From positions 1 to 6,613 of the forward strand of contig JAFAFP010000028.1 in NCBI GenBank assembly GCA_023423415.1: a DNA stretch of 6,613 bases, given 5' to 3'. The position numbers and the translations under genes are program-made. This document shows positions 1 to 6,092 of this stretch, in pieces. The first letter of the stretch is position 1. Every line of letters begins with the position of its first letter. A model generated the notes under the pieces. That model had not been told where the DNA came from. It saw only the letters and a program-made list of their open reading frames with translations, and did no database searches. The DNA comes from Pseudomonadota bacterium. Lineage in GTDB: Bacteria > Pseudomonadota > Alphaproteobacteria > Rhizobiales > Xanthobacteraceae.

Positions 1-1151
1 ATCTGAAAGCGCTCGACCTCGTCCGGTCGCATGGCGCGCGTCGTGATGACGACGGCCGTTGCCGCCGCTGCTTCCGTCCCCTCTTCCGCAACTTCGATCA
101 CGGCGCGATGCGCGATCTGATCGATGGTCGATTGCGCCTCACTGCGCGGCTTGCCGGTCAGACCGGAAAGGTCTGACTGCGCCGGATCGAACACCTTGCT
201 CATGCCGAAACTCTTGAACGGCTCGACCAGCTCGGCCTTGAACTCGAATTTGAAGCGCGGCATCGACAGCGCCACCCTGCGCTTTTGCACATCGCGGACA
301 GACTTCAGGGTCGCTTCCATCTTCGCACCGTCCATCCTTGCAATCAGCGTGTCGAGACCGTCGGCCGCCTCGGGCCGCACGATCGTCATCGACAACCCAT
401 CCATCGCGTAAGGCAGACGGATCGCCGCATAGCCGTTGCCCTTGGCGATCGCGAACTCGCCCTGCTGCGTCATCGTCGGCACACGAATCTCGTCGCCATT
501 CGGCAGCGTGAAGGGGCGATCGCGTGTTGCGGACAATGGGAAGGCATGCGCCCACGGCAGCACATGCGAGTCTTGCGGGTTCAACCGCTCCAGAATCTTC
601 TCGATCTTGCCTTCGGTCTTTGCCTTGGCCCAGGCGTTGACCGTATCGAGCGTGGCCTCCTTGAAGAGTTCCGAGCCGTATTGCGTGCGAATCGTCTCTT
701 CGAATGAGGGCGCCACGGTCGCCCCGGCATTCACCAGCATCAGAGCATTCGCGATCCGCAACGTAACGGCTTTTTCCGGTTTGGCCTCCGCCGATTTCGC
801 ATCGGAACTGGTAAGCAACGCCAGAGCGTGCGCATTCGCGGCATCGATCTCGCCGGCCGCCAATGAGTGCCGCAACACCGAGCGCATTTCCGTCTGCGTT
901 TCGCCTCTCGCTCCGGACATCACCATGGCCATCGCGGTTCCGATGGAATATGGCGAAAGCACGATATTACCGGGCTGCTTGGCAAGCACGCGGAACAGGT
1001 CCTGCCCGGACGTGTTGTAGGCGCTGGCGAGCGCCCGTTCCGCGTCGTTCTCCGCTCCGACAGCGATTGCCGGAGCCAGCGGCAGCGATAACGCGAAAAC
1101 CAAGGCCGCAGTGGCTCTGTGGTTTGCAATCTTTGCAATCCGGGATGTCAT
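1..1151 (-). CDS. Secreted serpin (serine protease inhibitor), C-terminus cut by window edge
   Basis: Translating the minus strand from ATG at 1149-1151 gives 383 uninterrupted codons running off the left edge. AAGGA lies five bases before the ATG. Residues 1-30 or 1-33 look like a signal peptide (hydrophobic core, AIA and VGA cleavage options), so the protein should act in the periplasm or outside. Serpin landmarks: NIVLSPYSI at 62-70 with shutter Ser66, KTEGKIEKIL at 178-187, LPNGDEIRVPTM at 216-227, shutter His348, and hinge EEGTEAAAAT at 356-365. The hinge fits the inhibitory consensus; counting from P17=Glu356 puts P1 at Arg372, which suggests trypsin-like targets (inference). Between Leu198 and Pro199 the strand 3A block normally reading like NAxYFKG is absent although the frame is intact. 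About 35 residues, the last core strands, probably lie outside the window. The family call is secure; whether it still inhibits is uncertain. Confidence 0.95.
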   Translation of the reverse strand, partial: MTSRIAKIANHRATAALVFALSLPLAPAIAVGAENDAERALASAYNTSGQDLFRVLAKQPGNIVLSPYSIGTAMAMVMSGARGETQTEMRSVLRHSLAAGEIDAANAHALALLTSSDAKSAEAKPEKAVTLRIANALMLVNAGATVAPSFEETIRTQYGSELFKEATLDTVNAWAKAKTEGKIEKILERLNPQDSHVLPWAHAFPLSATRDRPFTLPNGDEIRVPTMTQQGEFAIAKGNGYAAIRLPYAMDGLSMTIVRPEAADGLDTLIARMDGAKMEATLKSVRDVQKRRVALSMPRFKFEFKAELVEPFKSFGMSKVFDPAQSDLSGLTGKPRSEAQSTIDQIAHRAVIEVAEEGTEAAAATAVVITTRAMRPDEVERFQ

Positions 1152-1291
1152 GATTGTCCTTCCCCGCCGGCTGGACCGCACAGGCATCTTGTCGCTGCGA
1201 TCAAACGGGAGGAACCCCGCTCCGTCATCAGTCGCTGAAGAACGGCCTCCGGTTCATCCCCGCCGTCATGGCTGAAAGCCTCTAAAGACGG

Positions 1292-1320
1292 GTGACGTGG
1301 CAAGGGCAGGAAGCTATACA
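1292..1320 (+). promoter_or_regulatory. Possible sigma70-type promoter for cvpA-purF
   Basis: GTGACG (1292-1297) and TATACA (1315-1320) are 17 bases apart, each matching four of six positions of TTGACA and TATAAT. Transcription would begin near 1327, about 50 bases before cvpA. The match is modest, and a chance hit cannot be excluded. It is the only spaced pair I noticed in the gap facing cvpA. Confidence 0.3.
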
Positions 1321-1330
1321 GGCCGCGCCC

Positions 1331-1347
1331 GTCCGGAAGAGCCGGAC
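1331..1347. repeat. Perfect 6-bp inverted repeat in the cvpA leader
   Basis: GTCCGG (1331-1336) and CCGGAC (1342-1347) flank a five-base spacer. If transcription starts near 1327 it would form a hairpin at the very 5' end of the cvpA mRNA. No T-run follows it and no rightward gene precedes it in the window, so it is not an obvious terminator. It could be an mRNA-stabilising hairpin or an operator half-site pair. Confidence 0.5.
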
Positions 1348-1378
1348 TTAGCGCCCCGCTTGAGGCCCCTGTCCGACC

Positions 1379-2041
1379 ATGCCGATCACCTTGCTCGACA
1401 TCATCCTTCTTGTCGTCATGCTGATTTCCGGGCTGCTCGCCATGATTCGCGGCTTCATGCGCGAAGTCCTGTCGATCGCAGCCTGGATCGCCGCCGCAGC
1501 CACCACCCTTTATTTCTACGGACGGCTGCTCCCGGTCGCGAAGAGCTATTTCAACAACGACATCGTTGCCGCTGGCGCAGTGATCGGCGGCGTGTTCCTT
1601 GGCACCTTGCTGATCGTGTCGATCATCACGGTCCGGATTTCGGACATGATCCTCGACAGCCGAATCGGCGCCCTCGACCGGACCCTCGGCTTCCTGTTCG
1701 GTCTGGGCCGCGGCCTCATCATCGTCGTGGTCGCCTACCTGTTCTTCGATTGGCTGGTTCCGCAAAAGTCGCAGCCGACCTGGGTGACCGGTGCAAAATC
1801 CCGCGTGGTGCTCGCCGGGACCGGAGATTGGCTGAAGTCGATGTTGCCGGATGACCCCGAAAGCACCATCTTGAAACGGTTGAAGCGTCCCAAGGAGGAC
1901 GGTGGCGAGGACCAGCAGCCTGCCAGCGGTCAGCGTTCGGACAATTCGGCACCCCGCCCGGTCGCGAGCACGGGGGAAGGCTATGACCGGTCCGATCGGA
2001 CCGATATGCGTCAATTGATCGAAACGAGGGCCACGCGGTAG
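1379..2041 (+). CDS. cvpA: CvpA family membrane protein (colicin V production family)
   Basis: A 220-residue protein with four hydrophobic segments at about 5-23, 29-48, 62-86 and 100-126, matching the CvpA layout of an inner-membrane protein. The first segment (LLDIILLVVMLISGLLA), the charged turn RGFMREVL and the LGFLFGLGRGL stretch at about 101-111 are typical. E. coli CvpA is about 160 residues; the extra length here is a hydrophilic, low-complexity C-terminal tail from about residue 150, common in alphaproteobacterial members. The molecular role is poorly defined; the family is linked to colicin V production and envelope stress tolerance. The start has only a weak ribosome site (GAGG, 13 bases upstream). 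It ends 16 bases before the earliest purF start, so the two are probably one transcript, as in enterobacteria where cvpA precedes purF. Confidence 0.93.
   Translation: MPITLLDIILLVVMLISGLLAMIRGFMREVLSIAAWIAAAATTLYFYGRLLPVAKSYFNNDIVAAGAVIGGVFLGTLLIVSIITVRISDMILDSRIGALDRTLGFLFGLGRGLIIVVVAYLFFDWLVPQKSQPTWVTGAKSRVVLAGTGDWLKSMLPDDPESTILKRLKRPKEDGGEDQQPASGQRSDNSAPRPVASTGEGYDRSDRTDMRQLIETRATR
1988..2003. repeat. 16-bp perfect palindrome near the 3' end of cvpA
   Basis: CGGTCCGATCGGACCG reads identically on both strands. It lies inside the cvpA tail (encoding part of DRSDRTD) and about 55 to 67 bases before the candidate purF starts. It could be a regulator site for an internal purF promoter, but GATCGG-type words are common in this genome type and it may be codon-driven chance. 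Confidence 0.4.
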
Positions 2042-2057
2042 CGGGGGTCCGAAGGGT

Positions 2058-3548
2058 TTGAACCACGCAATGACTGCCGCCCCCGACAAAGATCCTCTCG
2101 ATCTCGAAATGCACGCTGACCGCCTCCGAGAGGAATGCGGCGTTTTCGGCATCTTCGGCCACCCCGATGCAGCGGCCATCACAGCACTGGGTCTGCACGC
2201 GCTCCAGCATCGTGGCCAGGAAGCGGCGGGCATCGTTTCCTTTGACGGCCAAAGGTTCCATTCGGAACGGCGGCTCGGCCTCGTTGGCGACACCTTCTCC
2301 AAGCGCTCGGTGATCGACCGCCTCCCCGGCATGTCGGCCGTCGGCCATGTCCGCTATTCCACAACCGGCGAGACGCTCCTGCGCAATGTGCAACCGCTCT
2401 TTGCGGAACTGGATCCTTTCGGCTTCGCCATTGGGCACAACGGAAACCTGACCAACGGCCTCAGCCTGCGCCGCGAGCTGGTGCGCGAAGGCGCGATCAT
2501 GCAATCCACCACCGACACTGAGGTGATGCTGCATCTGGTCGCCCGTTCCCGCAAACCGCGCTTCGTTGATCGCTTCATCGATGGCCTGAAGGCGCTGGAA
2601 GGCGCCTATTCGTTCGTCGGCCTCACCAACAAGAAGCTGGTCGGCGCCCGCGATCCGCTCGGCATTCGCCCGCTGGTGCTCGGCACCCTCGACGGCTGCC
2701 CAATCCTGACGTCGGAGACCTGTGCGCTTGACATCATCGGCGCGAAGTATGTGCGCGATATCGAGAACGGCGAAGTGATCGTCTTCGACAACAAGGGCGC
2801 GCATTCGCAAAAACCGTTCCCGTCGGTCGCCGAGCGCCCTTGCATCTTCGAATACATTTACTTCGCCCGTCCTGACTCCATCGTCGGCGGACGCCCGGTT
2901 TATCAAGTGCGCAAGACGCTGGGAGCCGAGCTTGGCCGCGAAGCGCCGGCCGATGCCGACGTGATCGTTCCCGTTCCCGATTCCGGCGTTCCAGCGGCGC
3001 TCGGTTTCGCGCAGGAAACCGGTATCCCGTTCGATCTCGGCATCATCCGCAATCACTATGTCGGCCGCACCTTCATCGAGCCGACGCAGCAGATCCGCCA
3101 GCTTGGGGTGCGTCTCAAGCACAACGCCAACCGCGCCGTCGTGGCTGGCAAACGCATCGTGCTGGTCGATGACTCGATCGTGCGCGGCACCACCTCGACC
3201 AAGATCGTACAGATGATGCGCGACGCCGGCGCGAAGGAAGTCCATTTCCGCATCGCTTCGCCGCCAATCACACATCCCGATTATTACGGCATCGACACAC
3301 CGGATCGCGACAATCTACTCGCCGCAACACATTCTCTCGAAGAGATGCGCACCTTCATTGGTGCGGACTCGCTCGCGTTCCTGTCGGTCGATGGCATCTA
3401 TCGCGCCATGGGCTACGAGAAACGCGATCCGGCCCGACCGCAATTCACCGATCACTGCTTCACAGGCGACTACCCGACGCTGCTGACCGATCAGACTGAG
3501 AAGGCGCACACGCCGCGGCAATTGTCGCTCCTGGCGGAAGCGAGCTGA
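2058..3548 (+). CDS. purF: Amidophosphoribosyltransferase (glutamine PRPP amidotransferase)
   Basis: This enzyme makes 5-phosphoribosylamine from PRPP and glutamine, the first committed step of de novo purine synthesis, in the cytosol. Numbering from TTG 2058, the protein has 496 residues. A class II glutaminase domain begins at Cys27 (REECGVFGIFG), the nucleophile freed when the short propeptide is removed; HVRYSTTGE at 97-105, GHNGN at 126-130 and TTDTE at 151-155 complete that site. The phosphoribosyltransferase domain carries the PRPP loop IVLVDDSIVRGTT at 367-379. Of the four cysteines that bind the 4Fe-4S cluster in the Bacillus enzyme, only Cys222 (ETCALD) and Cys467 (HCFTG) remain; the others align with Asp408 and Thr464. 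The start is unsure: TTG 2058 has GGGGG 11 bases upstream, whereas ATG 2070 has AAGGG 13 bases upstream. Either leaves the same mature enzyme. It is probably co-transcribed with cvpA. Confidence 0.98.
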   Translation: MNHAMTAAPDKDPLDLEMHADRLREECGVFGIFGHPDAAAITALGLHALQHRGQEAAGIVSFDGQRFHSERRLGLVGDTFSKRSVIDRLPGMSAVGHVRYSTTGETLLRNVQPLFAELDPFGFAIGHNGNLTNGLSLRRELVREGAIMQSTTDTEVMLHLVARSRKPRFVDRFIDGLKALEGAYSFVGLTNKKLVGARDPLGIRPLVLGTLDGCPILTSETCALDIIGAKYVRDIENGEVIVFDNKGAHSQKPFPSVAERPCIFEYIYFARPDSIVGGRPVYQVRKTLGAELGREAPADADVIVPVPDSGVPAALGFAQETGIPFDLGIIRNHYVGRTFIEPTQQIRQLGVRLKHNANRAVVAGKRIVLVDDSIVRGTTSTKIVQMMRDAGAKEVHFRIASPPITHPDYYGIDTPDRDNLLAATHSLEEMRTFIGADSLAFLSVDGIYRAMGYEKRDPARPQFTDHCFTGDYPTLLTDQTEKAHTPRQLSLLAEAS

Positions 3549-3593
3549 TCGAGCGGCTGAGCTTCGTTCTGGTTGAGTTTCCGAACGTGTTGA

Positions 3594-3629
3594 GGTCCGT
3601 TCACTTGCTTTTTGCGGGACGAACGGATC
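3594..3629. repeat. Inverted repeat between purF and the PaiB-like gene
   Basis: TCCGTTC (3596-3602) and GAACGGA (3621-3627) are perfect complements around an 18-base spacer; in RNA a G-U and a G-C pair could extend the stem to nine pairs. It lies about 35 bases upstream of the PaiB-like start. It lacks a following T-run, so it is a weak terminator candidate for purF or an operator candidate for the next gene. Confidence 0.4.
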
Positions 3630-3663
3630 GGGGGTTAACCGTCAGCATCGATCGAGGGACGCG

Positions 3664-4311
3664 ATGCTCTACATCCCGCCGCATTTCCGCGAGACCGATA
3701 CCGCGCTGCTGCAGGCGGAGATCAAACGCATCGGCTTCGCCACGCTCACAACCGTCGGACCGGACGGCCCGCTGATCAGTCATCTGCCTGTTTTTCTCGA
3801 CACCACCATTGGCCCGCTCGGCCAACTCCGGTGCCATGTCTCCCGCGCCAACCCGCAATGGCGCGACAGCGATTTCTCGAAAACTGCTCTCGCCGTCCTC
3901 TTGGGGCCGGATACCTACATCTCGCCGTCGTGGTATCCATCCAAGAAGGAGCACGGCAAGGCTGTGCCGACATGGAATTACGTCAGCATCTGCGCCCGCG
4001 GCCGGATCGAGGTGTTTCAGGACCACGACGAACTCGCCGCACACGTCGCCGAACTGTCGAATTTGCATGAGGCTGCGTTCCCGGAGCCGTGGCATGTCTC
4101 CGACGCGCCTGTCGAATACATGGAGCGGCAATTGAAAGGCATCGTCGGCTTCCGACTCACCATCGAAGCGCTCGAAGGCAAGATGAAGTTGAGCCAGAAC
4201 CGCAGTGAGGCGGACCGCACAGGCGTTGCCACCGCCTTGAGTGTGTCGCCCGATGCCAACGCGCAGGCAATCGCGGACATGATGAAGGCCGCCAGCGCCA
4301 CGCAGCCCTGA
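3664..4311 (+). CDS. PaiB-like FMN-binding split-barrel protein (putative transcriptional regulator)
   Basis: A 215-residue protein that follows the PaiB family from end to end: MLYIPPHFRE at 1-10, GFATLTT at 24-30, HLPVFLD at 40-46, HVSRANPQW at 58-66, YISPSWYPSK at 85-94, VPTWNYVSI at 101-109, PWHVSDAP at 142-149 and LEGKMKLSQNR at 170-180. The fold is an FMN-binding split barrel. Bacillus PaiB was described as a negative regulator of protease and sporulation genes, and databases carry that label, but no DNA-binding domain is visible here and a flavin-dependent or FMN-sensing role is equally possible. The start is well supported: GAGGGA ends four bases before the ATG, and MxYIPxxF is the usual family N-terminus. 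It stands 115 bases after purF and is the first of two more loosely spaced rightward genes. No partner paiA acetyltransferase is in the window. Confidence 0.92.
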   Translation: MLYIPPHFRETDTALLQAEIKRIGFATLTTVGPDGPLISHLPVFLDTTIGPLGQLRCHVSRANPQWRDSDFSKTALAVLLGPDTYISPSWYPSKKEHGKAVPTWNYVSICARGRIEVFQDHDELAAHVAELSNLHEAAFPEPWHVSDAPVEYMERQLKGIVGFRLTIEALEGKMKLSQNRSEADRTGVATALSVSPDANAQAIADMMKAASATQP

Positions 4312-4321
4312 TGGCGCTGGC
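4291..4321 (+). repeat. 10-bp inverted repeat spanning the stop codon of the PaiB-like gene
   Basis: GCCAGCGCCA (4291-4300) and TGGCGCTGGC (4312-4321) are perfect complements with an 11-base loop containing the TGA stop (4309-4311). It is the strongest hairpin I noticed in the window and is terminator-like, but no T-run follows. It could act as a factor-assisted terminator, protect the 3' end of the mRNA, or attenuate transcription into the SDR gene. Confidence 0.55.
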
Positions 4322-4384
4322 CAGCCCGACGCTCCAATATGCGGTCCCGCTGCGGTTTGTCTTTCGCAGGTCCGTCGATTATGG

Positions 4385-5161
4385 ATGCCCCATCCCAATC
4401 CTTCACGTGGCAGATCCAACTTGACCCAATCTCTTTCGAACCGCATCGCCCTTGTTACCGGCGCTTCGCGCGGCATCGGCCGGGCCACGGCGCTCGCCCT
4501 AGCAAAGGCCGGCGCCCATGTGATCGCTGTGGCGCGGACGGTTGGCGGACTCGAGGAACTGGATGACGAGATCAAGGGCGCTGGCGGCCATGCGACTCTG
4601 GTGCCGCTCGACCTGAAGGATGCGGACGGCATCGCCCGGCTTGGTGGAGCCCTGTTCGATCGTTACAAAAAGCTGGACGTCCTGATCGGTAATGCTGGCA
4701 TTCTCGGTCCGCTCTCGCCGCTGTCACACGTCGAACCCAAGGCATGGGACGATGTGATGGCGGTGAATATCACGGCCAACTGGCAACTCATCCGCTGCAT
4801 GGAGCCGCTGCTGGTCCAGTCCGACGCCGGGCGAGCCGTCTTCCTGTCGTCGAGCGCGGCCTGGAAAGGGCGGGCCTATTGGGGGCCGTATGCTGTTTCA
4901 AAAGCTGCGCTCAACGCCATGGTGCAGACATGGGCTGCGGAAAACATGACGACCAATTTGCGCGTCAATCTGTTCACACCCGGCCCCGTTCGCACGAAAA
5001 TGCGCGCGCAGGCGATGCCCGGCGAAGACCCGATGACATTGAACACTGCGGATCAGGTCTCGGAAAAGATCGTCGAGATGTGCCTGCCGAGCTTCACAGA
5101 AACCGGCAAGGTCTATGCCTATCCGACGAAGAAGTTGATGTCATTCCGCGCACCGGATTGA
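4385..5161 (+). CDS. Short-chain dehydrogenase/reductase (SDR family oxidoreductase)
   Basis: A classical SDR with a Rossmann fold. Numbering from ATG 4385: cofactor motif TGASRGIG at 25-32, NAG at 103-105, Asn128 in MAVNIT, and the catalytic set Ser156, Tyr169, Lys173 (YAVSK), followed by TPGPVRT at 198-204. Arg51 after the second strand (AVART) hints at NADP(H) preference. The substrate cannot be told. Start choice: ATG 4385 gives a 20-residue leader before the first strand, longer than usual, with no good ribosome site; TTG 4421 (LTQSLSNRIALVTG) would give the usual short N-terminus of 246 residues, also with a weak site. I give the longer form but consider 4421 plausible. In related genomes, from memory, an SDR often follows purF, so it may belong to the cvpA-purF neighbourhood with the PaiB-like gene between. 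It converges with the sigma-factor operon, 45 bases apart. Confidence 0.93.
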   Translation: MPHPNPSRGRSNLTQSLSNRIALVTGASRGIGRATALALAKAGAHVIAVARTVGGLEELDDEIKGAGGHATLVPLDLKDADGIARLGGALFDRYKKLDVLIGNAGILGPLSPLSHVEPKAWDDVMAVNITANWQLIRCMEPLLVQSDAGRAVFLSSSAAWKGRAYWGPYAVSKAALNAMVQTWAAENMTTNLRVNLFTPGPVRTKMRAQAMPGEDPMTLNTADQVSEKIVEMCLPSFTETGKVYAYPTKKLMSFRAPD

Positions 5162-5201
5162 TGCGCTGCGAACGCAAGACTGAGGCGCAGGCGCAAACAC
5201 A

Positions 5202-5221
5202 GCGCCTTACTGTAAGGGCGC
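5202..5221. terminator. Possible bidirectional hairpin between convergent SDR and sigma genes
   Basis: GCGCCTT (5202-5208) and AAGGGCGC (5214-5221) can pair, with one bulged G, around a five-base loop. The hairpin overlaps the last codons and stop of the sigma-factor gene and lies 40 bases past the SDR stop, where both transcripts should end. Neither side has a clear T-run, so intrinsic termination is doubtful. Confidence 0.35.
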
Positions 5222-6091
5222 AATATCGAGATGTGTTAGCTTGTCCGGATTGCGCACGACGTAGATTTCCGACAAGTGGTTGGTCACGTCATAGGCGAAC
5301 GAAATCGCCGCATTCACTTCGCCCCCCTCCAGGATCAGCACACCGCGGGTGCCGTTGATGTTGATCCCGCGCCACTCAAGGTTTTTCCAGAATGAATGCA
5401 ACCGCTCGATAAAGGCCAACACATCGGACTTGCCGTGTAGCACCTCCAGCAGCGCCGAGACTTTGCCGCCGCCATCTGCAGTGAAACGAATGTCGTCGGA
5501 CAGCAAGGTCGCGAGTTGTGACGTCTCTCCGTTCATGATCGCGAAATGGAAGGCCGACAATAATTCATCCTGGCGTTCCGCTGGCGCGACATGTCGCACC
5601 TTGGCCTGATCGATATGCTGTTTCGCGCGCGACACAAGCTTGCGGCAGGCAGCCTCTTCCAGCTCAAGCGTCTTGGCGATGTCCGGATAAGGCATCTCGA
5701 AAATCTCATGCAGTAGATAGGCTGCCCGTTCCTTCGGGGTGAGCCGTTCGAGGATCAGGAGAAATGCCGTGGTCAGCGACGAACTGAGTTCGGCGTTCCG
5801 TTCTGCTTCGTTGTCAACTGCAAGATGGATTGGCTCCGGCAACCACGAGCCGACATAATTGACACGCGAGCGATGCGCCGCCCGCAGCAGATCAAGACAA
5901 TGGCGCGTACAGATGGTCGTCAGCCACGCCGACGGATTGTCGATCGACGAGACATCCGCATTCTGCCATTTCAGGAACGTGTCTTGCACCGCATCCTCGG
6001 CATCGGCCCGCGAACCGAGAATCCGATAGGCGAGCCCCAATAATCTGGGGCACGCCGTTTCGAAGATCTGCAGCTGGTCGAAACCGCTCAT
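5207..6091 (-). CDS. ECF41-type RNA polymerase sigma factor with SnoaL-like C-terminal domain
   Basis: A 294-residue extracytoplasmic-function sigma factor. Region sigma2 is at about 8-75 (YRILGSRADAEDAVQDTFLKW, residues 22-42, contains the polymerase-binding helix), and sigma4 at about 107-165 with the helix-turn-helix EMPYPDIAKTLELEEAACRK. From about 170 to the end a SnoaL-like (NTF2-fold) domain replaces a separate anti-sigma factor. Three hallmarks of the ECF41 group are present: WLPEP at 83-87 in the linker, DGGGK at 206-210 and NPDKL at 281-285. In studied ECF41 proteins the C-terminal domain modulates activity in cis. The gene starts one base after the stop of the CMD-family gene (TGA-T-ATG on the minus strand), so translation is probably coupled. 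ECF41 factors are typically encoded beside carboxymuconolactone decarboxylases, oxidoreductases or epimerases, as here. The inducing signal is unknown. Confidence 0.96.
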   Translation of the reverse strand: MSGFDQLQIFETACPRLLGLAYRILGSRADAEDAVQDTFLKWQNADVSSIDNPSAWLTTICTRHCLDLLRAAHRSRVNYVGSWLPEPIHLAVDNEAERNAELSSSLTTAFLLILERLTPKERAAYLLHEIFEMPYPDIAKTLELEEAACRKLVSRAKQHIDQAKVRHVAPAERQDELLSAFHFAIMNGETSQLATLLSDDIRFTADGGGKVSALLEVLHGKSDVLAFIERLHSFWKNLEWRGININGTRGVLILEGGEVNAAISFAYDVTNHLSEIYVVRNPDKLTHLDIAPLQ

Positions 6092-6092
6092 A

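Larger units (their letters stand above)
1152..1378. other. Divergent intergenic region between serpin and cvpA
   Basis: This 227-base gap separates the leftward serpin from the rightward cvpA and must hold the start signals for both. No credible gene was found in it on either strand. It contains a possible sigma70-type promoter facing cvpA, a short GC hairpin, and the serpin ribosome binding site at its left end. No recognisable remnant of another gene was seen. Confidence 0.7.

Noticed and set aside
157..177. GTCAGACC-N5-GGTCTGAC inverted repeat
   Set aside because: It falls inside the serpin gene where it encodes the conserved SDLSGLTG stretch; the repeat is best explained by codons.
139..555. 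Minus-strand frame of 138 codons overlapping the serpin
   Set aside because: The serpin reads in another minus-strand frame with full family motifs; this frame gives Arg-rich sequence with no recognisable features.
529..585. Frameshift or pseudogene explanation for the serpin gap
   Set aside because: The reading frame continues with strong serpin similarity on both sides and 383 codons lack any stop, so the loss is in frame (about 24 bases), not a frameshift.
1148..3275. Long minus-strand reading frames (394 and 518 codons) opposite cvpA and purF
   Set aside because: They lie antisense to clearly conserved genes, show Arg/Asp-rich composition without family motifs, and reflect the low stop frequency of GC-rich codon usage.
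3537..3564. GAAGC...GCTTC pairing just after purF as a terminator
   Set aside because: Only five pairs with a long loop and no T-run; too weak to call.
3601..4632. Minus-strand frame of 343 codons opposite the PaiB-like gene
   Set aside because: It is a shadow of a gene whose protein matches its family over the full length; no domain is visible in the antisense translation.
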